Shown: in pieces, positions 34,734-43,403 of the stretch
How the letters are laid out: the number at the start of each line of letters is the position of its first letter
Numbering within the stretch: the first letter of the stretch is position 1
NCBI RefSeq assembly: GCF_001113365.1
Contig: NZ_CKYA01000002.1
Location: forward strand, 237,312 to 301,311
Reading direction: 5' to 3'
Length of the DNA stretch: 64,000 nt
Source of the DNA: Streptococcus pneumoniae
Lineage (GTDB): Bacteria; Bacillota; Bacilli; Lactobacillales; Streptococcaceae
The notes under the pieces: generated by a model
Told to the model about the DNA's origin: nothing
Database searches by the model: none
What the model saw: only the letters and a program-made list of their open reading frames with translations
Made by a program: the position numbers and the translations under genes

Positions 34734-34846
34734 TTGTTGTCTTGGTGCTCAGGGTGTGATGGATTAAACTAGGAAAATAATTCTAAGAATTTATAAAAGA
34801 TAAAATCTTTTTCTATAGGGTTATTCTCTTATACAAGGAGACTACT
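34734..34846. other. Short gap between BOX and immunity genes
   Basis: No open frame that looks like a lactococcin-972-type bacteriocin (about 100 residues with a signal peptide) fits here. Only an ACAAGGAGACT ribosome binding site for the next gene is evident. Confidence 0.5.
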
Positions 34847-36868
34847 ATGAAGAAACTATTCATATTATTATCAACTTTTTTTCTCAGCTTCTTCCTTGCT
34901 TGGATTATTGTCTTACGTGCTCCACAATATTTATATGCAAGCTATGATTCCGTTACTTTACTTCGTGTCAAAAAGGATACTCAGGAACCGACGCGTGAGG
35001 TATTTGAACAGGAATTGGAGAATTTTGCAAACTCAGAACAGAGTTTAATAGCTAGAAGAATTGTAGAGCCGAGTAAGGATGGGACGACTCACTTTACTTA
35101 TGCAACTTATGGTCAGGGAACTTTACCAAAAGAATTCCAAGAAGCTAGCCAAGAAAGTCGTGAACGTAGTGATCCGCTAAATAGTTATCTCCTTTTGTCA
35201 GGCTCCTTGACGAAAGAAAAGCTTGCCGATAAATTAGGAGATTTGGGTTATAAAGCAATTGCTGACCGAAAGACACCTCCCTATTCTCTTGCTTTTCGAA
35301 TGTTACTAAATCCACTTATTTTAATTAGTTTAGCAATATTTGGCTTATCTTTCTTTGCTTTAGTGATTATCACTCGGATTAAGGAAATGAGAGCAGCAGG
35401 TATAAAACTCTTTTCTGGTCAGACTCTCTTATCCATTATGGGGCATTCTTTATCGACTGATATCAAGTGGCTCCTTCTATCAGCCCTCCTTTCCTTCCTA
35501 GGTGGGGGAGTCGTTCTTTTTAGTCAAGGTTTGTTTTATCCTATCTTGTTAGCCACCTATGGTTTTGGGATTACTTTCTATCTGTTGTTTTTATTGGCGA
35601 TTTCAATTTTACTAATGCTTCTTTATCTAATGAGTTTGAGTTACAAAGCATTAGTTCCTGTTATTAAGGGGAGATTACCCCTTAAACGCTTGATGGCTTT
35701 AACCCTATTGTGTCAGTTAGTAGCTGTTTTTACAGTGGGATACGCTGTTAAGACAGGCTTGACGTCTTACCAACGATTGAAAGAACTTGAAATTTCAAAA
35801 CAAGCGTGGAAGGACAGAGCAGACTATTACCAGATTTCCTTTGGCTTAGGTGATAGAGGAAAAGATACAGAAAATCAGAGCAAGTGGTATGAATTTTCCA
35901 AAGAAGCAGTTGAACAAGAACAGGCTCTATTTGTAAAAGATAATCTCATTCATTTTGCAAATCCTCAAGGAAAAAATGAACAGGGAGAGACACTGGATAC
36001 CTATAGTCCAGATGCTAATACGCTCTATGTTAGTCCAAGTTATTTGGACAAGGAAAATGTATCTGTAAATGGTGAGACTAGACAGAAACTAGCCCATCTT
36101 CAAAAAGGGGAATTTGGACTCTTATTACCAGAATCTCTTCGTTCACAGGAAGCAGAACTTAAGAAAGCTTTTGAAGAAAGATTGAGTTATTATGGAAAAT
36201 CTGGTGAGGAGGCAAGTGCTCCTTTAGAGTATGAAATGAGAGCGATTGTTAGTTATCTTCCAACTGGAGAAAAGCGATTTATTTATAATAACGGTGAAAG
36301 CCCAGTATCCATCCAGTACTTAACCGATCCGATTTTAGTTGTATTTACTCCAACATCTACAGGTGATAGTATCATTTCAAAATATGTTTGGTCTATCAAT
36401 GCTGGAAAACAACTTTTTATCAAAGGATATGAGAGTGGGCTAGAACTCTTGAAGAAAGCTGGAATTTATGAGCAAGTATCCTATCTTAAAGAAGGAAGAA
36501 GTGTTTATCTAACTCGTTATAATGAAGTTCAAACTGAAACAGCAACTTTAATCTTAGGAGCTATTGTGGGGATAGCTAGTTCCTTGTTACTCTTTTATTC
36601 TGTCAATCTTCTATATTTCGAGCAATTCCGCAGAGATATCTTGATTAAACGAATTTCAGGTTTACGATTTTTTGAAACACATGCTCAGTATATGGTTAGC
36701 CAATTTGCCAGTTTTATATTTGGTGCTAGTCTCTTTATTTTACGTAGTAGGGACTTGGTAATTGGCTTGCTCACTTTATTCGTCTTTCTAGCTAGTGCAG
36801 TTTTGACGCTTTACCGTCAAGCTCAGAAAGAATCTCGTGTTTCTATGACAATTATGAAAGGAAAATAG
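34847..36868 (+). CDS. Bacteriocin-associated integral membrane protein (lactococcin 972 immunity type)
   Basis: 673 residues. N-terminal signal/membrane helix (MKKLFILLSTFFLSFFLAWI), then an outer region, about four central helices (about 150-310), a large extracellular domain (about 320-560) and three C-terminal helices. This matches the seven-to-eight-helix permease that accompanies lactococcin-972-like bacteriocins. The ATPase follows 1 bp later. It would pump out the bacteriocin or detoxify it. No bacteriocin gene precedes it. Confidence 0.82.
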   Translation: MKKLFILLSTFFLSFFLAWIIVLRAPQYLYASYDSVTLLRVKKDTQEPTREVFEQELENFANSEQSLIARRIVEPSKDGTTHFTYATYGQGTLPKEFQEASQESRERSDPLNSYLLLSGSLTKEKLADKLGDLGYKAIADRKTPPYSLAFRMLLNPLILISLAIFGLSFFALVIITRIKEMRAAGIKLFSGQTLLSIMGHSLSTDIKWLLLSALLSFLGGGVVLFSQGLFYPILLATYGFGITFYLLFLLAISILLMLLYLMSLSYKALVPVIKGRLPLKRLMALTLLCQLVAVFTVGYAVKTGLTSYQRLKELEISKQAWKDRADYYQISFGLGDRGKDTENQSKWYEFSKEAVEQEQALFVKDNLIHFANPQGKNEQGETLDTYSPDANTLYVSPSYLDKENVSVNGETRQKLAHLQKGEFGLLLPESLRSQEAELKKAFEERLSYYGKSGEEASAPLEYEMRAIVSYLPTGEKRFIYNNGESPVSIQYLTDPILVVFTPTSTGDSIISKYVWSINAGKQLFIKGYESGLELLKKAGIYEQVSYLKEGRSVYLTRYNEVQTETATLILGAIVGIASSLLLFYSVNLLYFEQFRRDILIKRISGLRFFETHAQYMVSQFASFIFGASLFILRSRDLVIGLLTLFVFLASAVLTLYRQAQKESRVSMTIMKGK

Positions 36869-36869
36869 G

Positions 36870-37511
36870 ATGATTGAACTAAAGAATATATCTAAAAAAT
36901 TTGGAAGCCGTCAGCTATTTTCAGATACGAATCTTCATTTTGAAGGTGGGAAAATTTATGCCTTAATCGGTACAAGTGGCTGCGGTAAGACAACACTCTT
37001 GAATATGATTGGACGATTAGAGCCATATGACAAAGGGCAAATCATCTATGATGGTACCTCTCTTAAAGACATTAAACCTTCTGTTTTCTTTAGAGATTAC
37101 TTAGGATACCTATTTCAAGATTTTGGCTTAATCGAAAGCCAAACCGTCAAAGAGAATCTCAATCTGGGTTTAGTTGGTAAAAAGTTGAAAGAGAAAGAGA
37201 AAATCTCTTTGATGAAACAAGCTCTAAACCGTGTTAACCTCTCTTATTTAGACCTGAAGCAACCTATCTTTGAATTATCAGGAGGAGAAGCACAACGTGT
37301 TGCATTAGCGAAGATAATTTTAAAGGATCCACCTTTGATTCTCGCAGATGAACCAACCGCTTCACTAGACCCCAAAAACTCTGAGGAATTACTTTCTATC
37401 CTAGAATCTTTAAAAAATCCGAATCGAACCATTATTATTGCGACCCACAATCCTCTGATTTGGGAGCAAGTGGACCAAGTTATTCGAGTTACCGATTTAT
37501 CACATAGATGA
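36870..37511 (+). CDS. ABC transporter ATPase (lactococcin 972 immunity type)
   Basis: 213 residues. Walker A GTSGCGKTTLLN, signature ELSGGEAQRVALA, Walker B LILADEPTASLD and switch THNPL. Short ATPase of the group that accompanies lactococcin-972-type immunity permeases. The ATG lies 1 bp after the permease stop codon. A second BOX follows 14 bp downstream. Confidence 0.9.
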   Translation: MIELKNISKKFGSRQLFSDTNLHFEGGKIYALIGTSGCGKTTLLNMIGRLEPYDKGQIIYDGTSLKDIKPSVFFRDYLGYLFQDFGLIESQTVKENLNLGLVGKKLKEKEKISLMKQALNRVNLSYLDLKQPIFELSGGEAQRVALAKIILKDPPLILADEPTASLDPKNSEELLSILESLKNPNRTIIIATHNPLIWEQVDQVIRVTDLSHR

Positions 37512-37525
37512 TAAGGTAAGATTCA

Positions 37526-37674
37526 TACTCAATGAAAATCAAAAAGCAAACTAGGAAGCTAGCCGCAGGCTGCTCAAAGCACTGCTTTGAGGTTGTAGAT
37601 GAAACTGACGAAGTCAGTAACCATATATACGGCAAGGCGAAGCTGACGTGGTTTGAAGAGATTTTCGAAGAGTA
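37526..37674 (-). repeat. BOX element, C to A on the plus strand
   Basis: 149 bp from TACTCAATGAAAATC to ATTTTCGAAGAGTA with the core ACGGCAAGGCGAAGCTGACG. Same orientation as the copy at 34586; the two enclose the immunity genes. Both are preceded by ATTCA. Confidence 0.9.
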
Positions 37675-37690
37675 TCAGTTAGAAGAAAGA

Positions 37691-37718
37691 GTCACAAACA
37701 CACTTTGTGGCTTTTTTA
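37691..37718 (+). terminator. Terminator of the immunity operon, beyond the BOX
   Basis: GTCACAAA (37691-37698) with TTTGTGGC (37704-37711), then TTTTTT. Confidence 0.75.
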
Positions 37719-37766
37719 TTTCCATAAAAATGGTAAAATAGTATGAGTAGAAATGGAGTTTGAGAC

Positions 37767-39119
37767 ATGAAAGTAATAGATCAATTTAAAAATAAGAAAG
37801 TCCTTGTTTTAGGTTTGGCCAAGTCTGGTGAATCTGCAGCTCGTTTGTTGGACAAGCTAGGTGCCATTGTGACAGTAAATGACGGGAAACCATTCGAGGA
37901 CAATCCAGCTGCGCAAAGTTTGCTGGAAGAAGGGATCAAGGTTATCACAGGTGGCCATCCTTTGGAACTTTTGGATGAAGAGTTTGCCCTTATGGTGAAA
38001 AATCCAGGTATCCCCTACAGCAATCCCATGATTGAAAAGGCATTGACCAAGGGAATTCCAGTCTTGACTGAGGTGGAATTGGCTTATTTGATTTCAGAAG
38101 CGCCCATTATCGGTATAACAGGTTCAAATGGAAAAACAACCACAACGACTATGATTGGGGAAGTTTTGACTGCGGCTGGACAACATGGTCTTTTATCAGG
38201 GAATATCGGCTATCCTGCCAGTCAAGTGGCCCAAACTGCGTCAGATAAGGACACGCTTGTCATGGAACTTTCTTCTTTCCAACTCATGGGCGTTCAAGAA
38301 TTCCATCCTGAGATTGCGGTTATTACCAACCTCATGCCAACTCATATCGACTACCATGGTTCTTTTGAGGAATATGTAGCAGCCAAGTGGAATATCCAGA
38401 ACAAGATGACAGCGGCTGATTTCCTTGTCTTGAACTTTAACCAAGACTTGGCAAAAGAATTGGCTACTAAAACACAAGCTACCGTTGTACCATTTTCAAC
38501 ACTTGAAAAGGTTGATGGAGCTTATTTGGAAGATGGTCAGCTCTACTTCCGTGGGGAAGTGGTCATGGCAGCGAATGAAATCGGAGTTCCAGGTAGCCAC
38601 AATGTGGAAAATGCCCTTGCGACGATTGCTGTAGCCAAGCTTCGTGGTGTAGACAACCAAACCATCAAGGAAACTCTTTCAGCCTTTGGTGGTGTCAAAC
38701 ACCGTCTCCAATTTGTGAATGAAATCAAGGGTGTCAAATTCTATAATGATAGCAAGTCAACCAATATCTTGGCTACCCAAAAAGCCTTGTCAGGATTTGA
38801 CAACAGCAAGGTCATCTTGATTGCCGGTGGTTTGGACCGTGGCAATGAGTTTGACGAATTGGTGCCAGATATTACTGGACTCAAGAAGATGGTCATCCTC
38901 GGTCAGTCTGCAGAACGTGTCAAACGGGCAGCAGATAAGGCTGGTGTGGCTTATGTGGATGCGACTGATATTGCAGATGCGACCCGCAAGGCCTACGAGC
39001 TTGCGACTCAAGGAGACGTGGTTCTTCTCAGTCCAGCCAATGCCAGCTGGGATATGTATGCTAACTTTGAAGTACGTGGCGACCTCTTTATCGACACAGT
39101 AGCGGAGTTAAAGGAATAA
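37767..39119 (+). CDS. murD: UDP-N-acetylmuramoylalanine--D-glutamate ligase
   Basis: 450 residues. Rossmann-like N-terminal domain (VLVLGLAKSGESAARLL), ATP-binding GITGSNGKTTTTTM, the central ligase domain and a C-terminal domain with YNDSKSTN and GGLDRGNEFDEL. Adds D-glutamate to UDP-MurNAc-L-Ala in the cytoplasm. First gene of murD-murG-divIB. Confidence 0.97.
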   Translation: MKVIDQFKNKKVLVLGLAKSGESAARLLDKLGAIVTVNDGKPFEDNPAAQSLLEEGIKVITGGHPLELLDEEFALMVKNPGIPYSNPMIEKALTKGIPVLTEVELAYLISEAPIIGITGSNGKTTTTTMIGEVLTAAGQHGLLSGNIGYPASQVAQTASDKDTLVMELSSFQLMGVQEFHPEIAVITNLMPTHIDYHGSFEEYVAAKWNIQNKMTAADFLVLNFNQDLAKELATKTQATVVPFSTLEKVDGAYLEDGQLYFRGEVVMAANEIGVPGSHNVENALATIAVAKLRGVDNQTIKETLSAFGGVKHRLQFVNEIKGVKFYNDSKSTNILATQKALSGFDNSKVILIAGGLDRGNEFDELVPDITGLKKMVILGQSAERVKRAADKAGVAYVDATDIADATRKAYELATQGDVVLLSPANASWDMYANFEVRGDLFIDTVAELKE

Positions 39120-39120
39120 T

Positions 39121-40179
39121 ATGAAAAAAATTGTCTTTACAGGTGGGGGGACGGTTGGACACGTGACCCTCAATCTTTTGTTAATGCCCAAGTTCATCGA
39201 AGATGATTGGGAAGTCCATTATATCGGGGACAAGCGTGGTATCGAACACCAAGAAATCCTCAAGTCGGGTCTAGATGTCACCTTCCATTCCATTGCGACT
39301 GGAAAATTGCGTCGTTATTTCTCTTGGCAAAATATGCTGGACGTCTTTAAAGTTGGTTGGGGAATCGTCCAATCGCTCTTTATCATGTTGCGGCTTCGTC
39401 CACAAGCACTTTTTTCAAAGGGAGGCTTTGTCTCAGTACCGCCTGTTATCGCTGCGCGTGTGTCAGGAGTGCCTGTCTTTATTCACGAATCTGACCTGTC
39501 TATGGGCTTGGCCAATAAAATTGCCTATAAATTTGCGACGAAGATGTATTCAACCTTTGAACAAGCTTCGAGTTTATCTAAGGTCGAGCATGTGGGAGCA
39601 GTGACCAAGGTTTCAGACCAAAAAACTCCAGAACCAGATGAATTGGTGGATATTCAAACCCACTTTAATCCTAAATTGCCAACTGTATTGTTTGTCGGTG
39701 GTTCTGCAGGCGCTCGTGTCTTTAACCAATTGGTGACAGACCATAAGAAAGAGCTGACCGAGCGCTACAATATTATCAATCTAACTGGAGATTCTAGCCT
39801 GAACGAGTTGAGCCAAAATCTTTTTCGTGTTGACTATGTGACCAATCTCTATCAACCCTTGATGGAATTGGCTGATATTGTTGTGACACGAGGTGGTGCC
39901 AATACGATTTTTGAGCTCTTGGCCATGGCAAAATTACATGTTATTGTGCCACTTGGTCGTGAAGCTAGTCGTGGTGACCAGATTGAGAACGCAGCCTACT
40001 TTGTAAAAAAAGGCTATGCAGAAGAGCTTCAAGAAAGTGATTTGACTTTGGATAGTTTGGAAGAGAAGCTGTCTCACTTACTAAGTCACAAGGAAGATTA
40101 CCAAGCTAAGATGAAAGCTTCTAAGGAATTGAAATCTCTAGCAGATTTTTATCAATTGTTGAAAAAAGATTTATCATAA
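39121..40179 (+). CDS. murG: UDP-GlcNAc transferase MurG
   Basis: 352 residues, 1 bp after murD. Motifs GGGTVGHVTLNL (streptococcal form of GGxGGH, with V for the second part), FSKGGFVSVPPVIAA, FVGGSAGARVFNQL and VTRGGANTIFELLAM. GT28 family; makes lipid II from lipid I at the inner membrane face. Confidence 0.96.
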   Translation: MKKIVFTGGGTVGHVTLNLLLMPKFIEDDWEVHYIGDKRGIEHQEILKSGLDVTFHSIATGKLRRYFSWQNMLDVFKVGWGIVQSLFIMLRLRPQALFSKGGFVSVPPVIAARVSGVPVFIHESDLSMGLANKIAYKFATKMYSTFEQASSLSKVEHVGAVTKVSDQKTPEPDELVDIQTHFNPKLPTVLFVGGSAGARVFNQLVTDHKKELTERYNIINLTGDSSLNELSQNLFRVDYVTNLYQPLMELADIVVTRGGANTIFELLAMAKLHVIVPLGREASRGDQIENAAYFVKKGYAEELQESDLTLDSLEEKLSHLLSHKEDYQAKMKASKELKSLADFYQLLKKDLS

Positions 40180-40188
40180 GGAAAGTAA

Positions 40189-41433
40189 ATGTCAAAAGAT
40201 AAGAAAAATGAGGACAAAGAAACCCTCGAAGAATTGAAAGAGTTATCAGAATGGCAGAAACGAAACCAAGAATATCTAAAAAAGAAGGCTGAAGAAGAGG
40301 CGTCTCTAGCTGAGGAAAAGGAAAAGGAAAGACAAGCTCGAATGGCTTCAAAATCTGAAAAGTCAGATGAAACTGAAGACAAAGAGAGTGAGCTTGAAGC
40401 AAAGGACCCAGAATCAGCTAAGGAAGAGTCTGAAGAAAAAGTAGCATCCTCAGAAGGTGACAAAGAGGAAGAAGAGATAGAAGAATCAGAGTCTAAAGAT
40501 AAGGAGGAACAGGATAAAAAGCTTGCTAAAAAGGCTACAAAGGAAAAACCAGCCAAAGCAAAGATTCCTGGTATTCATATTTTGCGAGCCTTCACGATTT
40601 TATTTCCAAGCCTGCTTTTATTGATTGTCTCTGCTTACTTACTCAGTCCTTATGCGACCATGAAGGATATTCGTGTTGAGGGAACGGTGCACACTACGGC
40701 TGATGATATTCGACAGGCTTCAGGCATTCAGGATTCGGATTATACGATTAATCTTCTGCTAGATAAGGCAAAATATGAAGAGCAGATTAAGTCTAATTAT
40801 TGGGTTGAATCAGCTCAGCTTGTCTATCAATTTCCAACCAAGTTTACTATCAAGGTTAAGGAATATGATATTGTGGCCTACTATGTTTCTGGAGAAAGTC
40901 ATTATCCAATCCTTTCAAGTGGTCAGCTTGAGACCAGTGCGGTCAGCTTGGTGAGTCTGCCAGAAACTTATTTGTCAGTTCTCTTTAATGATAGTGAACA
41001 AATCAAAACCTTTACGTCAGAACTTGCTCAAATTAGCCCAGAACTCAAGGCGGCTATCCAGAAGGTGGAATTAGCCCCAAGCAAGGTCACATCAGATCTA
41101 ATTCGATTGACCATGAATGATTTGGACGAAGTCTTGGTTCCTCTATCTGAAATGAGTAAGAAATTGCCTTACTATAGTAAGATTAAGCCTCAATTGTCAG
41201 AACCGAGTGTGGTTGACATGGAAGCTGGAATCTATAGCTACACTGTGTCGGATAAATTAATTATGGAGGCAGAGGAAAAAGCCAAACAAGAGGCTAAAGA
41301 AGCTGAGAAGAAGCAGAAAGAGGAAGAGAAGAAAAGGCTAGAAGAACAGCAGAATAAATTGGAAGAAGAGAAGAAAAAGTTGGAGGAAGAGAGCAATCGA
41401 AATCAAACAGGTCAGCGTTCATCGCGTCGCTAG
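40189..41433 (+). CDS. divIB: Cell division protein DivIB/FtsQ
   Basis: 414 residues. A long, highly charged cytoplasmic region (about 1-123, rich in Lys and Glu), one membrane helix (about 128-152), a POTRA domain beginning at MKDIRVEGTVHTTADDI, the beta domain, and a coiled, Lys/Glu-rich C-terminal tail (about 350-414). Part of the divisome with FtsL/DivIC and FtsW/PBP2x. The low-complexity tails are usual in streptococci. Cotranscribed with murD and murG. Confidence 0.93.
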   Translation: MSKDKKNEDKETLEELKELSEWQKRNQEYLKKKAEEEASLAEEKEKERQARMASKSEKSDETEDKESELEAKDPESAKEESEEKVASSEGDKEEEEIEESESKDKEEQDKKLAKKATKEKPAKAKIPGIHILRAFTILFPSLLLLIVSAYLLSPYATMKDIRVEGTVHTTADDIRQASGIQDSDYTINLLLDKAKYEEQIKSNYWVESAQLVYQFPTKFTIKVKEYDIVAYYVSGESHYPILSSGQLETSAVSLVSLPETYLSVLFNDSEQIKTFTSELAQISPELKAAIQKVELAPSKVTSDLIRLTMNDLDEVLVPLSEMSKKLPYYSKIKPQLSEPSVVDMEAGIYSYTVSDKLIMEAEEKAKQEAKEAEKKQKEEEKKRLEEQQNKLEEEKKKLEEESNRNQTGQRSSRR

Positions 41434-41522
41434 GATTAGCTTTTCTCCTATAGCTCTTTAGTTGCCATGTTTTTACTTGACAAGTGCTAGTAGAAATAAT
41501 AGAATAATAGAAAACCTTTAAA

Positions 41523-41614
41523 GCAGTCCAGAGAGGCAGCTAAGGTTAGACGGTGAAAGGGTGGAGACTACCCATTTTTCGTGGAACCTTGCTGTTGGCA
41601 GGTTCCTTTTTTCG
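41523..41614 (+). promoter_or_regulatory. PyrR-type attenuator leader of pyrF-pyrE
   Basis: The leader holds GCAGTCCAGAGAGGCAGCTA (41524-41543), matching the PyrR-binding anti-antiterminator consensus (UCCAGAGAGGC). Downstream is a terminator hairpin GGAACCT (41583-41589) with AGGTTCC (41600-41606) and TTTTTT. Family knowledge: with UMP bound, PyrR stabilises the binding hairpin and lets the terminator form. Confidence 0.85.
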
Positions 41615-41665
41615 TGGCTTCTGTTGTCCAGACTCTCTCACTAGCAAAGGTAAAAGGAGAAACCT

Positions 41666-42361
41666 ATGCGAGAACATCGTCCAGTCATTGCTCTTGATTT
41701 TCCTAGTTTTGAGGCAGTCAAGGAATTTTTAGCTCTTTTCCCAGCAGAAGAAAGCCTTTATCTAAAGGTAGGGATGGAGCTTTATTACGCAACGGGGCCT
41801 GAGATTGTATCCTACTTGAAAGGCTTGGATCATAGTGTCTTTTTGGATCTCAAGCTTCATGACATTCCTAATACAGTCAAGTCAGCAATGAAGGTCTTGT
41901 CTCAGCTTGGAGTGGATATGACCAATGTTCATGCTGCTGGGGGTGTAGAGATGATGAAGGCTGCGCGTGAAGGTCTTGGAAGTCAAGCCAAATTGATCGC
42001 TGTAACGCAGCTTACATCAACGTCAGAAGTCCAGATGCAGGAGTTTCAAAATATTCAAACCAGTCTGCAGGAGTCAGTGATCCACTATGCCAAGAAGACA
42101 GCTGAAGCGGGTTTGGATGGTGTCGTTTGCTCGGCTCAGGAAGTGCAACTCATCAAGCAGGCTACCAATCCAGATTTTATCTGTCTAACACCGGGCATTC
42201 GTCCTCAGGGAGCTGCTGTTGGAGACCAAAAACGTGTTATGACACCTGCTGATGCCTATCAAATCGGCAGTGACTATATCGTAGTGGGACGTCCCATTAC
42301 CCAAGCTGAGGATCCTGTTGTAGCTTATCATGCTATCAAGGATGAATGGAACCAAGACTAG
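41666..42361 (+). CDS. pyrF: Orotidine 5'-phosphate decarboxylase
   Basis: 231 residues. Starts RPVIALDFPSFEA; catalytic motif LDLKLHDIPNTV with the Asp-Lys-Asp network, and TPGIRPQG as the phosphate loop. Converts OMP to UMP, the last step of pyrimidine synthesis. Start ATG after AAAGGAGAAA. Followed by pyrE 38 bp later. Confidence 0.97.
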   Translation: MREHRPVIALDFPSFEAVKEFLALFPAEESLYLKVGMELYYATGPEIVSYLKGLDHSVFLDLKLHDIPNTVKSAMKVLSQLGVDMTNVHAAGGVEMMKAAREGLGSQAKLIAVTQLTSTSEVQMQEFQNIQTSLQESVIHYAKKTAEAGLDGVVCSAQEVQLIKQATNPDFICLTPGIRPQGAAVGDQKRVMTPADAYQIGSDYIVVGRPITQAEDPVVAYHAIKDEWNQD

Positions 42362-42399
42362 AATTAAAGAATAGATTAGAAAAACAAAAGGAGAAGACC

Positions 42400-43032
42400 A
42401 TGACACTTGCTAAAGATATCGCTAGCCACCTCTTGAAAATCCAAGCCGTTTACCTCAAACCAGAGGAGCCTTTCACTTGGGCATCTGGTATCAAGTCGCC
42501 GATTTACACGGATAACCGTGTAACTCTTACCTATCCAGAAACTCGTACTCTCATTGAAAATGGTTTTGTGGATGCTATCAAAGAAGCCTTTCCAGAGGTT
42601 GAAGTGATTGCAGGAACTGCAACAGCAGGAATTCCACACGGAGCCATTATTGCTGATAAGATGGACTTGCCTTTTGCCTACATCCGTAGCAAACCAAAAG
42701 ACCATGGAGCTGGTAATCAAATCGAAGGTCGCGTAGCTCAAGGTCAAAAAATGGTAGTGGTTGAAGACCTTATTTCAACGGGTGGTTCAGTTCTTGAAGC
42801 TGTAGCAGCAGCCAAGCGAGAAGGAGCAGATGTGCTTGGAGTTGTAGCGATTTTCAGCTACCAATTGCCAAAAGCAGATAAGAACTTTGCAGATGCTGGT
42901 GTTAAACTTGTGACGCTTTCTAACTACAGTGAACTCATCCACCTAGCCCAAGAAGAAGGGTATATCACACCAGAAGGCCTTGATCTTCTAAAACGCTTTA
43001 AAGAAGACCAAGAAACTTGGCAAGAGGTGTAA
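42400..43032 (+). CDS. pyrE: Orotate phosphoribosyltransferase
   Basis: 210 residues from the ATG at 42400, after AAAGGAG; upstream in-frame starts lack a site. PRPP motif MVVVEDLISTGGSVLEAV and AYIRSKPKDHGAGNQIEG loop. Makes OMP from orotate and PRPP. Second gene of the PyrR-controlled unit. Confidence 0.97.
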   Translation: MTLAKDIASHLLKIQAVYLKPEEPFTWASGIKSPIYTDNRVTLTYPETRTLIENGFVDAIKEAFPEVEVIAGTATAGIPHGAIIADKMDLPFAYIRSKPKDHGAGNQIEGRVAQGQKMVVVEDLISTGGSVLEAVAAAKREGADVLGVVAIFSYQLPKADKNFADAGVKLVTLSNYSELIHLAQEEGYITPEGLDLLKRFKEDQETWQEV

Positions 43033-43403
43033 AAAATCAAAAGACTAAAAGGTTAAAAATTATACTATTCTGTCATATCAGGTGTATGAATGACAAGATT
43101 CAAGTTGTTAATGTTTTTTACGTCAATTGTTTCAGTTTTAGATTTGCTTGGCTTGCTCTTATATAAAAAGTAGCACACGTCATGAAAGTTACAAGGGTTA
43201 AGGTATAATCCATAAACATGGTCAGATTCCTTTTCTGAGATGTTGAAATTTCTTGCTTATCCCAGTTTTTTCAGTGATTTTGGCGCCAAGTTCTTTGTAG
43301 TTTTTAAAGATTATCCGTGAATTTCTTGCTTATTTATGATAAAATGGGAGTATCGCAAAAATGACTCATCGTATTCAATTTTGAGTAAATCTAGGAGGAT
43401 CCC
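43033..43403. other. 370-bp gap between pyrE and lysS
   Basis: Besides the minus-strand remnant it carries a short direct repeat AATTTCTTGCTTAT (at about 43247 and 43319). The lysS promoter should lie in the TTATGATAAAATGG region near 43334. No terminator was recognised after pyrE. Confidence 0.4.
43065..43256 (-). pseudogene. Possible minus-strand gene remnant between pyrE and lysS
   Basis: An open frame of 63 codons on the minus strand with no ATG, GTG or good start. It reads ARNFNISEKESDHVYGLY, then LNPCNFHDVCYFLYKSKP, and ends LNLVIHTPDMTE before TAG. The composition is protein-like rather than random AT-rich sequence. Family not recognised. It may be the tail of a lost gene or chance. 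Confidence 0.3.

Noticed and set aside
34734..34846. Remnant of a lactococcin-972 bacteriocin gene
   Set aside because: Only a few codons such as LGAQGVMD could be read before a stop; too little to support a pseudogene call.
37532..37741. 69-codon frame starting inside the BOX at 37526
   Set aside because: The frame is made by the BOX consensus itself; similar short frames occur in the other C-to-A copies (for example from 34592). No independent ribosome binding site here.
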